Origin: Candidatus Saccharimonadota bacterium
GTDB lineage: Bacteria; Patescibacteriota; Saccharimonadia; Saccharimonadales; Saccharimonadaceae
Reading direction: 5' to 3'
Assembly: GCA_017421685.1 (NCBI GenBank)
Contig: JAFOHW010000004.1
Coordinates: 1 to 28,100, forward strand
Length of the DNA stretch: 28,100 nt
This document shows positions 15,203-22,821 of the stretch, piece after piece. Every line of letters starts with the position of its first letter. Positions within the stretch are counted from its first letter, which is position 1. The notes beneath the pieces were generated by a model, which searched no databases, had not been told where the DNA came from, and saw nothing but the letters and a program-made list of their open reading frames with translations. The position numbers and the translations under genes were made by a program.

Positions 15203-17875
15203 ATGTTTACACTATCAAGGACTAGGATAGCCAAGCGAATTGCGGTTTTGTTCGCTAGTGTGCTCTTAGTCGCAACTGGCGTCTTTGTCGCCTTAAAACA
15301 AAACAAAACCGAAGAAACTAACGCGGCCACCGGCGACGGTGATTATGTAACTATCACTTATACCGGCGATATTGGACATCAAGGAGACTGGCCCGGTTGG
15401 AATGGTGTCTTTCATTCCCCACCATTTTCTGTGAATTCTGGAACGGCTACCGGGTTCTGTATTGACGCTTGGCTCAGCGTTGTAGATAGTGGCTCAAGAA
15501 TCAGGGCCTACAAAAGAAACAACGATGCAATGAAGTTAGCTATATATATTTATACTGTGTCAAATAGCGCGACTAATGCCGCCCTGAGCCAATTAGGAAT
15601 CTCAAGAGACGATAACGGGTTTGCTCGCATTCATGCTATAGTATCATACATCAATAGGCCAGAATATACTGAAACCGGTTATACCGAAGAAGAACGTCCA
15701 GGTTGGAATGATATGGTCGCATGGATAAAGGAAAAAACAGGCATCATTAAAGGATACATTACTAGTAATGCTGATGTTTGGCAAATGGCTAAAAATTACC
15801 AGTTGTATACATTAGATGGTTCCGCTACTACGGACTCTAGTTTACAAAACATTGCCTGGATCGAACCAGCCTTTGGCTCCATCAAAGTCCAAAAACACGA
15901 TTACGATACCAATAATACGACTCCTCAAGGAAATGCAAGTCTTCAAGGAATTCATTTCCAGGTAATAAATAGCGATAACAATTCCGTGGTGGCCGAAGGA
16001 AACACTGGTGCTGATGGCTCCGTGACTTTCCAAAATCTTCTTGCGGGGGTAAATTATAAAGTTAAAGAAACTACGACTGGAAGTACCAATACTAGCTATA
16101 CGGTCACTAATTCTGAGACGGCATCGATAAACTTAACAACTTCAGGTCATACTTTCGACGTCAAAAACCAAGTCAAACGTGGCAAAATCACACTAAAGAA
16201 GGTAGATAAAGAAACGGGTACATGTGATAAGAAAACCAGCGAACTAAGCTTCAAGGATACAAAGTTCCAAATTATCAATAATTCAACTAATCCAGTATAT
16301 ATCAACGGTTCATCATACGCGAAGAACGCTGTGATTGAAACTAAAACCTTTGGCGAAAACGACTGCAATGTTACCTTTGAAAATCTCCCATACGGTAGCT
16401 ACCAAATCAAGGAAATTGCCGCTGGAACTGGCTATGTTCTAAACGCTACACCAATCAATGTCACAATCCCAACTAACAATAATTACAATGTTGAAACTAC
16501 TGTCTCAAATCAGCCAATCCGTGGCGACGTAAAGTTCATTAAGAAATCACGAGAAGATGGTGATCCAATGGAAAACGTTCTCTTCAGTATCTCTGCCCTA
16601 GATAAGGACAACAATATTAAAGAAACCCATCTCGTCGTTAGTAACGCTGAGGGTATTGTAGATACTTCGTCTAGCTTTATCCTACATTCGGCCAATACCA
16701 ACGGTTACGACGTCCTATATGATGCTTCTGAGCCAATCGTCTTCTCTAGCTACGGAACTTGGTTCGGCAAAGACAATACTGGCGCTTCCCTTCCAGTAGA
16801 TGATACTGTTGGCGCTCTCCCATACGGTAAATACTTAATCCAAGAACTAAAGTGTGACGCGAACTTCTTCTGCACAAACACTCTAAACCAAAAGAAAACC
16901 ATCACTATTGATACGGACAAGCAGATTGTAGATTTAGGAGATTGGAATAACAGTTGTACAGAATTTAGTTTAGAAACCTCCGCTCATAACCCAGATAACG
17001 ACTCATTCTATATTGAAGGCCAAGGAGAAGCTACTATTGTAGATGAAATTGACTACTGTGTAAAACCAAACATGAACTTTACCGTTAAGGGTATCCTCAT
17101 GGATAAAGAAACCGGCGAACCGCTCCTCATTAATGGAAAAACCGTTGAGAGTGAAATTAAGCTCAACTCTGAAACTGAGTGTGGTACAACCGAGATGGAA
17201 TTCACCTTTGATGCCACTGATCTTGGCGGAAAAGAAATCGTTGTCTTTGAGAAACTATATTATCAGGATGATTTAATCACCTCTCATGAAGACATTAATG
17301 ACGAAGCCCAGACTATCTACGTCTTAAGTCTTACGACCTATGCCGAGAACAAAGAAACTGGCGAAAAGACCTTGCCTCTAGGTGAAGACGTGACTATTAA
17401 GGATACTGTGAAATATTGCGTCATCCCAGGACATAGCTATATCATTAAGGGCGTTCTTATGGACAAAACTACTGGAAACGGCCTTCTTATGAATAGCGAA
17501 CCAGTAGAACAAGAAGTCGTCATAGAGAATCCAGAAGAAGCCTGTGGCGAAGTTGTCATGGAATATGACATTAATACGACCGGACTGGGTGGCTCAGAAT
17601 TAGTGATCTTTGAGACGCTATATCTAGCCGAACCCGGTGAAGAAGAAGGCGAATATGAACCAGTCTATGAACTTATCGCCCATAAAGACTTTGATAATGA
17701 AGCTGAAACTGTAAGAGTTGAATTACCTGCTCCTGAAACCGGTGCTGTCACCACGAAAAAAGAAGGTAGCAACGAAACTGGAAACATCATCTTCATCGTC
17801 GCGACCGTAACGGTCTGTGTTAGTGGATACATTATCATGAGAAGAGTATCTAGGAAGAACTTCTTCAAAAGATAG
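15203..17875 (+). CDS. VaFE-repeat surface-anchored adhesin with thioester-like and SpaA/CnaB domains
   Basis: 890 aa. An N-terminal signal segment (about 10-32) is followed by a TQXA-like domain (about 50-215) with GFCIDA (Cys86) and VWQMA (Gln194), a possible Cys-Gln thioester. Three SpaA/CnaB-like domains follow (starting near SIKVQKHD, KITLKKVDK and DVKFIKKS; each closing with a YxxKE/QE segment), expected to form Lys-Asn isopeptide bonds. Two VaFE repeats occupy about 590-846, with LMDKETG and LMDKTTG, VVFEKLY and VIFETLY. Each has a conserved Cys pair (619/660 and 739/781). The C-terminus has LPAPETG, a membrane segment and a basic tail, a sortase-like or simple membrane anchor. Likely host or neighbour attachment (inference). 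It has its own promoter and terminator. Confidence 0.88.
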   Translation: MFTLSRTRIAKRIAVLFASVLLVATGVFVALKQNKTEETNAATGDGDYVTITYTGDIGHQGDWPGWNGVFHSPPFSVNSGTATGFCIDAWLSVVDSGSRIRAYKRNNDAMKLAIYIYTVSNSATNAALSQLGISRDDNGFARIHAIVSYINRPEYTETGYTEEERPGWNDMVAWIKEKTGIIKGYITSNADVWQMAKNYQLYTLDGSATTDSSLQNIAWIEPAFGSIKVQKHDYDTNNTTPQGNASLQGIHFQVINSDNNSVVAEGNTGADGSVTFQNLLAGVNYKVKETTTGSTNTSYTVTNSETASINLTTSGHTFDVKNQVKRGKITLKKVDKETGTCDKKTSELSFKDTKFQIINNSTNPVYINGSSYAKNAVIETKTFGENDCNVTFENLPYGSYQIKEIAAGTGYVLNATPINVTIPTNNNYNVETTVSNQPIRGDVKFIKKSREDGDPMENVLFSISALDKDNNIKETHLVVSNAEGIVDTSSSFILHSANTNGYDVLYDASEPIVFSSYGTWFGKDNTGASLPVDDTVGALPYGKYLIQELKCDANFFCTNTLNQKKTITIDTDKQIVDLGDWNNSCTEFSLETSAHNPDNDSFYIEGQGEATIVDEIDYCVKPNMNFTVKGILMDKETGEPLLINGKTVESEIKLNSETECGTTEMEFTFDATDLGGKEIVVFEKLYYQDDLITSHEDINDEAQTIYVLSLTTYAENKETGEKTLPLGEDVTIKDTVKYCVIPGHSYIIKGVLMDKTTGNGLLMNSEPVEQEVVIENPEEACGEVVMEYDINTTGLGGSELVIFETLYLAEPGEEEGEYEPVYELIAHKDFDNEAETVRVELPAPETGAVTTKKEGSNETGNIIFIVATVTVCVSGYIIMRRVSRKNFFKR

Positions 17876-17892
17876 AAAAGCTATCTAAAACT

Positions 17893-17920
17893 ATAGGACG
17901 TACCAGGAGGTACGTCCTAT
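17893..17920 (+). terminator. Intrinsic terminator of the adhesin gene
   Basis: A perfect 12-bp stem (ATAGGACGTACC / GGTACGTCCTAT) with an AGGA loop, followed by TTTTGTCTT, 18 nt after the stop. Confidence 0.9.
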
Positions 17921-17929
17921 TTTGTCTTA

Positions 17930-17958
17930 TTGACTATGCATAAGAAGTGTGGTATAAT
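17930..17958 (+). promoter_or_regulatory. Promoter of the orphan 188-aa gene
   Basis: TTGACT at 17930-17935, 17 nt ending in TGTGG, TATAAT at 17953-17958. A 10-bp palindrome TACATATGTA (17962-17971) covers the expected start site and could be an operator. Confidence 0.75.
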
Positions 17959-18016
17959 ATATACATATGTACCTTAATATCAGAAACGGAGAAAAAACAG
18001 AGAATAGGGGGAAGTC

Positions 18017-18583
18017 ATGTCTCGTCTGGACAATTGGTTTATCTGTACGGACAGCCACTTCGTTTGTGCAGGGCATCGGGATGACAACAATAAATTCTGG
18101 ATCCCACTAGAGATAAAGGACGCCTTCCCTCGTCGCTCCGGCGAAGAGGCGAAGCCCACAAAGGAAGAGCTGATGTACTGGTGGAACGATGAGTTTTACG
18201 ACGCATCTCCACTTGAACAGAACAGCTTTTTCTGCGGGAAGGTCTATAACGACCCTCGTCCTGAATACTTCGATGGAGGGTTCGTAGATGGAACCTCTAC
18301 CGTCCTTGAGTTCAAACGTAACCAGTATACTGGTTACCACATCCAAACTCGGAACACGAAATACGAACTTGGATACATGAACTCGAATTACCGTGACCTT
18401 CTTGGCTACATTGCCGAGGGGGTCATCTCAATGGAGGCGGTCGAAGAGACCTTTGGGCTGTTTCGTCGCATGAACGACCCACGTCTTCCGAGATACGTTC
18501 TCCAGATGCTTTTGGGGGAGCAAACCTTCGACGAAGGCAGGGTCAGGTCCTACTTCGCGAACCGTCGGCTCCTGAAGTTCTAG
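18017..18583 (+). CDS. Unknown protein, orphan GC-rich gene
   Basis: 188 aa; no family recognised. GGGGGA precedes the ATG by a few bases. The protein is rich in aromatic and charged residues (WFICTDSHFV, FWIPLEI, MYWWNDEFYD, YFDGGFVDG) with a helical C-terminal half (GYIAEGVISMEAVEETFGLF). It has no signal peptide or membrane segment, so it is probably cytoplasmic. The base composition differs from its neighbours: 37 of 60 bases are G or C at 18121-18180, while most of the window is AT-rich. It has its own promoter and terminator, like a self-contained cassette. A 47-codon frame starting at 17967 in another frame overlaps its 5' end and could be a leader, but is more likely chance. Confidence 0.75.
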   Translation: MSRLDNWFICTDSHFVCAGHRDDNNKFWIPLEIKDAFPRRSGEEAKPTKEELMYWWNDEFYDASPLEQNSFFCGKVYNDPRPEYFDGGFVDGTSTVLEFKRNQYTGYHIQTRNTKYELGYMNSNYRDLLGYIAEGVISMEAVEETFGLFRRMNDPRLPRYVLQMLLGEQTFDEGRVRSYFANRRLLKF

Positions 18584-18606
18584 GAGAGGCTCAGTTTCTG
18601 TAAACC

Positions 18607-18626
18607 GGGACCGCTTTGGCGGTCCC
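18607..18626 (+). terminator. Terminator of the orphan gene
   Basis: GGGACCGC and GCGGTCCC form an 8-bp GC-rich stem with a TTTG loop; the following tract is TTGTCATTT, a modest U-run. Confidence 0.75.
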
Positions 18627-18642
18627 TTGTCATTTCTAATCA

Positions 18643-18678
18643 AAAAAATAAGCAAGGATTTTTCCCTGCTTATTTTTT
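18643..18678. terminator. Bidirectional terminator between the orphan gene and fusA
   Basis: AAAAAATAAGCA (18643-18654) pairs with TGCTTATTTTTT (18667-18678), 13 nt past the fusA stop. It has T-runs in both directions. Confidence 0.88.
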
Positions 18679-18691
18679 AATTCACGGAAGC

Positions 18692-20791
18692 CTATTTCGA
18701 ATTTCGCTTCTCAATAATCTCCTGTGCAACATTTGGCGGAACTTCTTCGTAAGCAAAGAGCTCCATGCTGGAAGCGGCTCGCCCTTGGGTCATGCCACGT
18801 AAGTCTCCGGTATACCCAAAGAGGTTCGCTAGCGGACAGAAAGCCTTAATTAGTTTAGCGCCACCATTCAAATCTTCCATTTCATCAACGCGACCACGTC
18901 GAGAGTTTATATCCCCAATTACGTCACCCATGAATTCTTCCGGAGTCGTAATCTCTAGTTTCATGATAGGCTCAAGAAGAACCGGGTTAGCTTTCTTAAT
19001 ACCTTCTCTAGTAGCCAAAGAACCAGCCAAGGTAAAGGCGAGCTCAGACGAGTCTACATCGTGATACGAACCGTCATACAAAGTAGCCTTAATATCTACT
19101 ACCGGATAGCCAGCGATAACACCACCAGCAAGAGTATCTTCGACACCCTTCTGTACCGGCTTACGATATTCTTGTGGAACGACGCCACCCTTAATCATAT
19201 CGATAAACTCAAAGCCCTTCCCTGCTTCATTCGGCTCAAACTTAATCCAGACATCACCATATTGACCACGACCACCAGACTGTTTAACATGTTTACCTTG
19301 GGCTTCGGCAGTTCCACGAATTGTCTCGCGATATGCGACTTGCGGAGCACCAGTATTTGCCTCTACGTTATGTTCTCTTTTTAGACGATCGATAATAATC
19401 TCGAGATGTAGCTCGCCCATTCCAGAGATGATTGTTTGTCCAGTTTCTTCATCGGTATGAACTCGGAAAGTCGGATCTTCTTCTGCCATCTTCGAAAGAC
19501 CAATACCCATCTTCTCTTGGTCGGCCTTAGTTTTTGGCTCAACCGCAATCGATACTGGAGGATCTGGGAATTCAATCGACTCAAGTAAAATCGGACTCGA
19601 TGGACTACAAAGTGTCGTGCCGGTCGTACAGTTCTTTAGTCCAACTACAGCCGCGATGTCCCCTGCCCCAATTTCGGAAATTTCATTCCTATCATTTGCA
19701 TGCATTCGAACTAGGCGCCCGATTCTCTCTTTATCTCCGGTCGAAGCATTAAGAACTGTGTCGCCAGACTTTAATTTACCGGCATAAACACGGATAAAAA
19801 TTAATTTACCGACAAACGGGTCAGTCGCAATTTTGAACGCTAATGCCGTCAATGGTTCAGAATTTTCAGCTTTTCTAACAATCTTATCTCCAGTCTTCGG
19901 ATCCGTACCAACGGTTTGACCTTGGTCTCGGTCTAACGGGCTAGGCAGATAATCAGTCATAAGGTCAAGCACCTTCTCAACGATAACTCCGCGACCGTCT
20001 CCCCCGGTAACTAGGAAGAAATCACCATCTAGGACACGCTTCCTTAGAGCAGACTTTAGCTCGTCGACTGTAATCGCTTCTTCACCTTCGCTAAAGTATT
20101 TATCCATTAGAGCCTCGTCGGCCTGAACCGCTTCCTCTACCAACATTGAGCGCGCGTTCTTTGCCTTTTCGAGCATATCTTCTGGAATCTCGCCAACGGT
20201 CAACTCGCGGTCAGCATAATCTTTATAAGTATAAGCCTTCATATCGATTAAATCGACAACTCCACAAATATCCTTTTCAAATCCAATCGGAAGATGGATT
20301 GCTACGGCATTTTTCGATAAGCGTTTATGAATCGAATCAAGCGATTTATAGAAGTCGCCACCAATCTGGTTAATTTTGTTTACGAAGCAAATGCGTGGAA
20401 CTCCATATTTTGTCGCTTGGCGCCAAACTGTCTCAGATTGCGCTTCTACACCCATTTTCCCGTCGAAAACCACAACCGCGCCATCAAGAACACGGAGCGA
20501 ACGCTCGACCTCAGCCGTGAAGTCAATGTGTCCCGGTGTATCAATAATGTTAATCTGATGATCCTTCCAGTAAACAGTAACTGCCGCCGAAGTAATTGTA
20601 ATACCTCGCTCCTTCTCCTGTTCCATCCAGTCAGTATCAGCGCCCCCAGTTCCGCCTTTAACCAAATCAATCTTATGTTTTAATCCGGTACGATAAAGAA
20701 TCGCCTCCGAAATCGTCGTTTTTCCTGCGTCAATATGGGCAATAATCCCAATATTGCGTAGATTATGTAAATCCTTAACTGCAGGAGCCAT
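18692..20791 (-). CDS. fusA: Elongation factor G with altered G4 and G5 motifs
   Basis: 699 aa, normal EF-G length. Translocase GTPase acting on the ribosome. G1 [17 protein letters not shown] and G3 DTPGHIDF are standard. G4 is N138-K-I-N141 instead of NKxD, and the G5 region, normally GSAFKNKG, reads TGGDGRG from residue 262. These two motifs contact the guanine base. Domains 2-5 are present ([79 protein letters not shown]). The altered codons are clear in the DNA (AAC AAA ATT AAC). AAGGAG is only 3 nt from the ATG, within a small hairpin. Probably the functional EF-G of the cell, since tuf and rpsJ accompany it. Confidence 0.96.
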   Translation of the reverse strand: MAPAVKDLHNLRNIGIIAHIDAGKTTISEAILYRTGLKHKIDLVKGGTGGADTDWMEQEKERGITITSAAVTVYWKDHQINIIDTPGHIDFTAEVERSLRVLDGAVVVFDGKMGVEAQSETVWRQATKYGVPRICFVNKINQIGGDFYKSLDSIHKRLSKNAVAIHLPIGFEKDICGVVDLIDMKAYTYKDYADRELTVGEIPEDMLEKAKNARSMLVEEAVQADEALMDKYFSEGEEAITVDELKSALRKRVLDGDFFLVTGGDGRGVIVEKVLDLMTDYLPSPLDRDQGQTVGTDPKTGDKIVRKAENSEPLTALAFKIATDPFVGKLIFIRVYAGKLKSGDTVLNASTGDKERIGRLVRMHANDRNEISEIGAGDIAAVVGLKNCTTGTTLCSPSSPILLESIEFPDPPVSIAVEPKTKADQEKMGIGLSKMAEEDPTFRVHTDEETGQTIISGMGELHLEIIIDRLKREHNVEANTGAPQVAYRETIRGTAEAQGKHVKQSGGRGQYGDVWIKFEPNEAGKGFEFIDMIKGGVVPQEYRKPVQKGVEDTLAGGVIAGYPVVDIKATLYDGSYHDVDSSELAFTLAGSLATREGIKKANPVLLEPIMKLEITTPEEFMGDVIGDINSRRGRVDEMEDLNGGAKLIKAFCPLANLFGYTGDLRGMTQGRAASSMELFAYEEVPPNVAQEIIEKRNSK

Positions 20792-20798
20792 ATGCTCC
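20784..20798 (-). promoter_or_regulatory. Hairpin enclosing the fusA ribosome binding site and start codon
   Basis: In the mRNA GGAGC-ATATG-GCTCC forms a 5-bp stem. The Shine-Dalgarno is in the stem and the ATG is in the loop. This could limit initiation or mark it for regulation. Confidence 0.5.
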
Positions 20799-20906
20799 TT
20801 ATCTTTATTATTTATTTCTCATTTAGAGTTCCACACTCAAAAAGAGATGAATCTACCCCATTCTAGCACATTTTTTCCTAAAAGAAAAGACTAAAACGCT
20901 TTAAAA

Positions 20907-20935
20907 TTGACAAAATAGACAAAGTGTGATATAAT
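20907..20935 (+). promoter_or_regulatory. Consensus plus-strand promoter antisense to gatB
   Basis: TTGACA, 17 nt ending in TGTGA, TATAAT: a full match to the sigma-70-type consensus with an extended -10. No plus-strand gene follows; the start site near 20942 is 6 nt from a hairpin. Confidence 0.75.
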
Positions 20936-20947
20936 AAGAATATATCC

Positions 20948-20968
20948 CTGGCTTAGGCCAGCTTTTTT
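20948..20968 (+). terminator. Short hairpin with T-run overlapping the gatB stop codon
   Basis: CTGGC-TTAG-GCCAG followed by CTTTTTT. On the plus strand it has terminator form. The loop contains the complement of the gatB TAA. On the minus strand there is no U-run after the stem, so gatB is not obviously terminated by it. Confidence 0.55.
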
Positions 20969-22377
20969 CTTAAGATGTCTTGAACTGCTGAAGGGTTTGC
21001 TTTTCCCTTAGATTCTTTCATAACTTGTCCAACCAAAAAACCAATCACCTTCTCTTCACCAGCCCGAAAATCATCTTGTGCCTTTTTCGTTTCGGGTTTT
21101 GCTAAAACTATATCTACAATTTCTTCTAGAGCCCCCAAATCGTTTTCCTGAATCAGCCCCAGTTCTTTCGCAATATTCTTCGCCCCTCGTCCCTTCATTT
21201 GCGGATCGAACAGCCGTAAGAAAACTTCCTTTGTCGCCGTTGAACTAAGCTCCTTCTTTTCATTCATTTCAGACAGTTCAATCAAATCTTTTGCGCTCGG
21301 TAAATCATTTAAGTATTCTACCGATTTTTCTTCCGCTAAAAGAACCGAAACGAACAAATTCGAAATCGCAGTCAGTTGAGACTCTTTTCCTGACTGGCTC
21401 AGTTCTTCAATTTTTCTCATTAGCTCTGGATAATCCAGCAAAATTTCGATAATATCTTCTCGGATGATTTTTTTGAATTTTTTACGGTAATCCGATGGCA
21501 TCAAAGGTAGCTTAGAGGCCTCCTCCTCAATGAATTCAGAGCTTAAATTAATTGGCGGGAGATCTGGTTCCGGCATATAACGATAATCTTTTGCTTCTTC
21601 CTTCGAGCGTTGTCCAGTTGTCTTTCCAGCCCCATCATCCCAGCCTCGAGTCTCCTGAACGACTTTTTCACCAGCATCTAGTAATTTACTTTGTCGTTTA
21701 ATTTCATATTCCACGGCTCTTTCTACCGCTTTGAAAGAGTTAAGGTTTTTTACTTCCGCTCTCGTCCCGAGCTCTTTAGCTCCCTCTGGCGCAATTGAAA
21801 CATTGATATCGAAGCGCATATTCCCGTTATACAAATCACCGTAAGTTACTCCCGCATGACACATCAATCTCCATAATTCCTTACAATAATCATGTGCGTC
21901 CTTCGAAGAATGAATATCCGGCATCGAAACAATCTCGATTAACGGCGTATCGACTCGGTTTAAATCCACTAACGAATATGTATCAAAATGCGTTAACTTT
22001 CCTGCGTCCCCCTCTAGATGCGCGTGTTCAATTCTGATTTTTACCCCCGAAGGAAGCTCGACGTATCCAGGTCCAATAATCGGCTGATAGAACTGAGTAA
22101 TCTGGAAACCCTTCGGCGAATCTGGATAGAAGTAATGTTTCCGGTCAAAACGCGAAACAGGATTGATTTCGCAATTCATAGCTCGCCCGGCTAGAATCGC
22201 TAGTCTTATCGCCTCACCATTTAACCTCGGTAGCATCCCCGGTAAAGCATAACACACCGGCGAAACGCACGAATTTGGTTCTTTCCCGCGCGCATCGTTA
22301 TCAACCTCGGAGAACAACTTCGTTTTGGTTTTTAATTGTACATGACATTCAATACCGATAGTTGGGATATATTTCAT
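20953..22377 (-). CDS. gatB: Asp-tRNA(Asn)/Glu-tRNA(Gln) amidotransferase subunit B
   Basis: 474 aa, normal length. GatB phosphorylates the mischarged Glu- or Asp-tRNA and receives ammonia from GatA. The start is typical (YIPTIGIECHVQLKTKTKLF, usual GLEVHVQL), followed by SPVCYALPGMLPRLN, KHYFYPDSPKGFQITQF, EGDAGKLTH, DLNRVDTPLIEIVS, YNGNMRFDINVS, EVKNLNSF, YRYMPEPDLPP, and the C-terminal YqeY-like tail domain (FLVGQVMKESKGKANP). Its ATG overlaps the stop of the HEPN-like gene by one base (TAATG). Presence of GatCAB implies indirect Gln-tRNA and/or Asn-tRNA synthesis. Confidence 0.97.
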   Translation of the reverse strand: MKYIPTIGIECHVQLKTKTKLFSEVDNDARGKEPNSCVSPVCYALPGMLPRLNGEAIRLAILAGRAMNCEINPVSRFDRKHYFYPDSPKGFQITQFYQPIIGPGYVELPSGVKIRIEHAHLEGDAGKLTHFDTYSLVDLNRVDTPLIEIVSMPDIHSSKDAHDYCKELWRLMCHAGVTYGDLYNGNMRFDINVSIAPEGAKELGTRAEVKNLNSFKAVERAVEYEIKRQSKLLDAGEKVVQETRGWDDGAGKTTGQRSKEEAKDYRYMPEPDLPPINLSSEFIEEEASKLPLMPSDYRKKFKKIIREDIIEILLDYPELMRKIEELSQSGKESQLTAISNLFVSVLLAEEKSVEYLNDLPSAKDLIELSEMNEKKELSSTATKEVFLRLFDPQMKGRGAKNIAKELGLIQENDLGALEEIVDIVLAKPETKKAQDDFRAGEEKVIGFLVGQVMKESKGKANPSAVQDILRKKLA

Positions 22378-22796
22378 TAGATTGCTCCTAGGTCTTTTAA
22401 GGCTTGTTTATAAACTTCTAGAGCATTGGAAGCTTGTTTATACGAAATCTCAAATCCAGATTCATGTGCAATCGCATTTCGAAGCTTATGCGCGCGCCAA
22501 ACTGAATTTAGATGTGTAAATTTATCGCCAGAACGCTTAAGCCTATCGCCCATCGTTTTCCCTGGTACTCCCATCTCAATCAAAGCCTTATCAAGGAGTT
22601 TATCCCCCTCGATAATCGTGGTTACATAGCTCGCAGGGTTTTCCTGTTTTAGGCGATTCTCAATCGACAAAAACTTAGCCTGATAATTTTCCTTATTAAA
22701 ATGATATTGTCGCTTCCCGGTTAACAAAATTGCGACGAAAACAAAAACCGCAATAATTAAAATAGCGAGCACAAAAGTTACTACACCACCATCCAT
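22377..22796 (-). CDS. Membrane-anchored HEPN-like protein in the gat operon
   Basis: 139 aa. GGGAGG lies 8 nt before the ATG. One N-terminal membrane segment (about 5-26) is followed by a helical cytoplasmic domain. Residues 106-111 are RNAIAH, a match to the Rx4-6H motif of HEPN domains, in the typical setting of helix-LRNAIAHE-helix (SYKQASNALEVYKQALKDL). HEPN proteins include RNases and non-catalytic tRNA- or nucleotide-binding members. It lies between gatA (25 nt gap) and gatB (1-nt overlap), so it is surely co-expressed with the amidotransferase. No partner nucleotidyltransferase (MNT) is adjacent, so a toxin-antitoxin pair is not supported. The function is unknown. Confidence 0.8.
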   Translation of the reverse strand: MDGGVVTFVLAILIIAVFVFVAILLTGKRQYHFNKENYQAKFLSIENRLKQENPASYVTTIIEGDKLLDKALIEMGVPGKTMGDRLKRSGDKFTHLNSVWRAHKLRNAIAHESGFEISYKQASNALEVYKQALKDLGAI

Positions 22797-22821
22797 AAAC
22801 TACAACCTCCCCATCTTATTA

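Noticed and set aside
17967..18110. 47-codon frame overlapping the start of the orphan gene, 8 nt after TATAAT
   Set aside because: The spacing resembles the leaderless genes, but the peptide has no features and the long frame has a GGGGGA site and terminator. Kept only as a remark.
22377..22796. HEPN-like gene as a toxin of a toxin-antitoxin pair
   Set aside because: No MNT or other antitoxin gene is adjacent; it is co-translated with gatB and has a membrane anchor.
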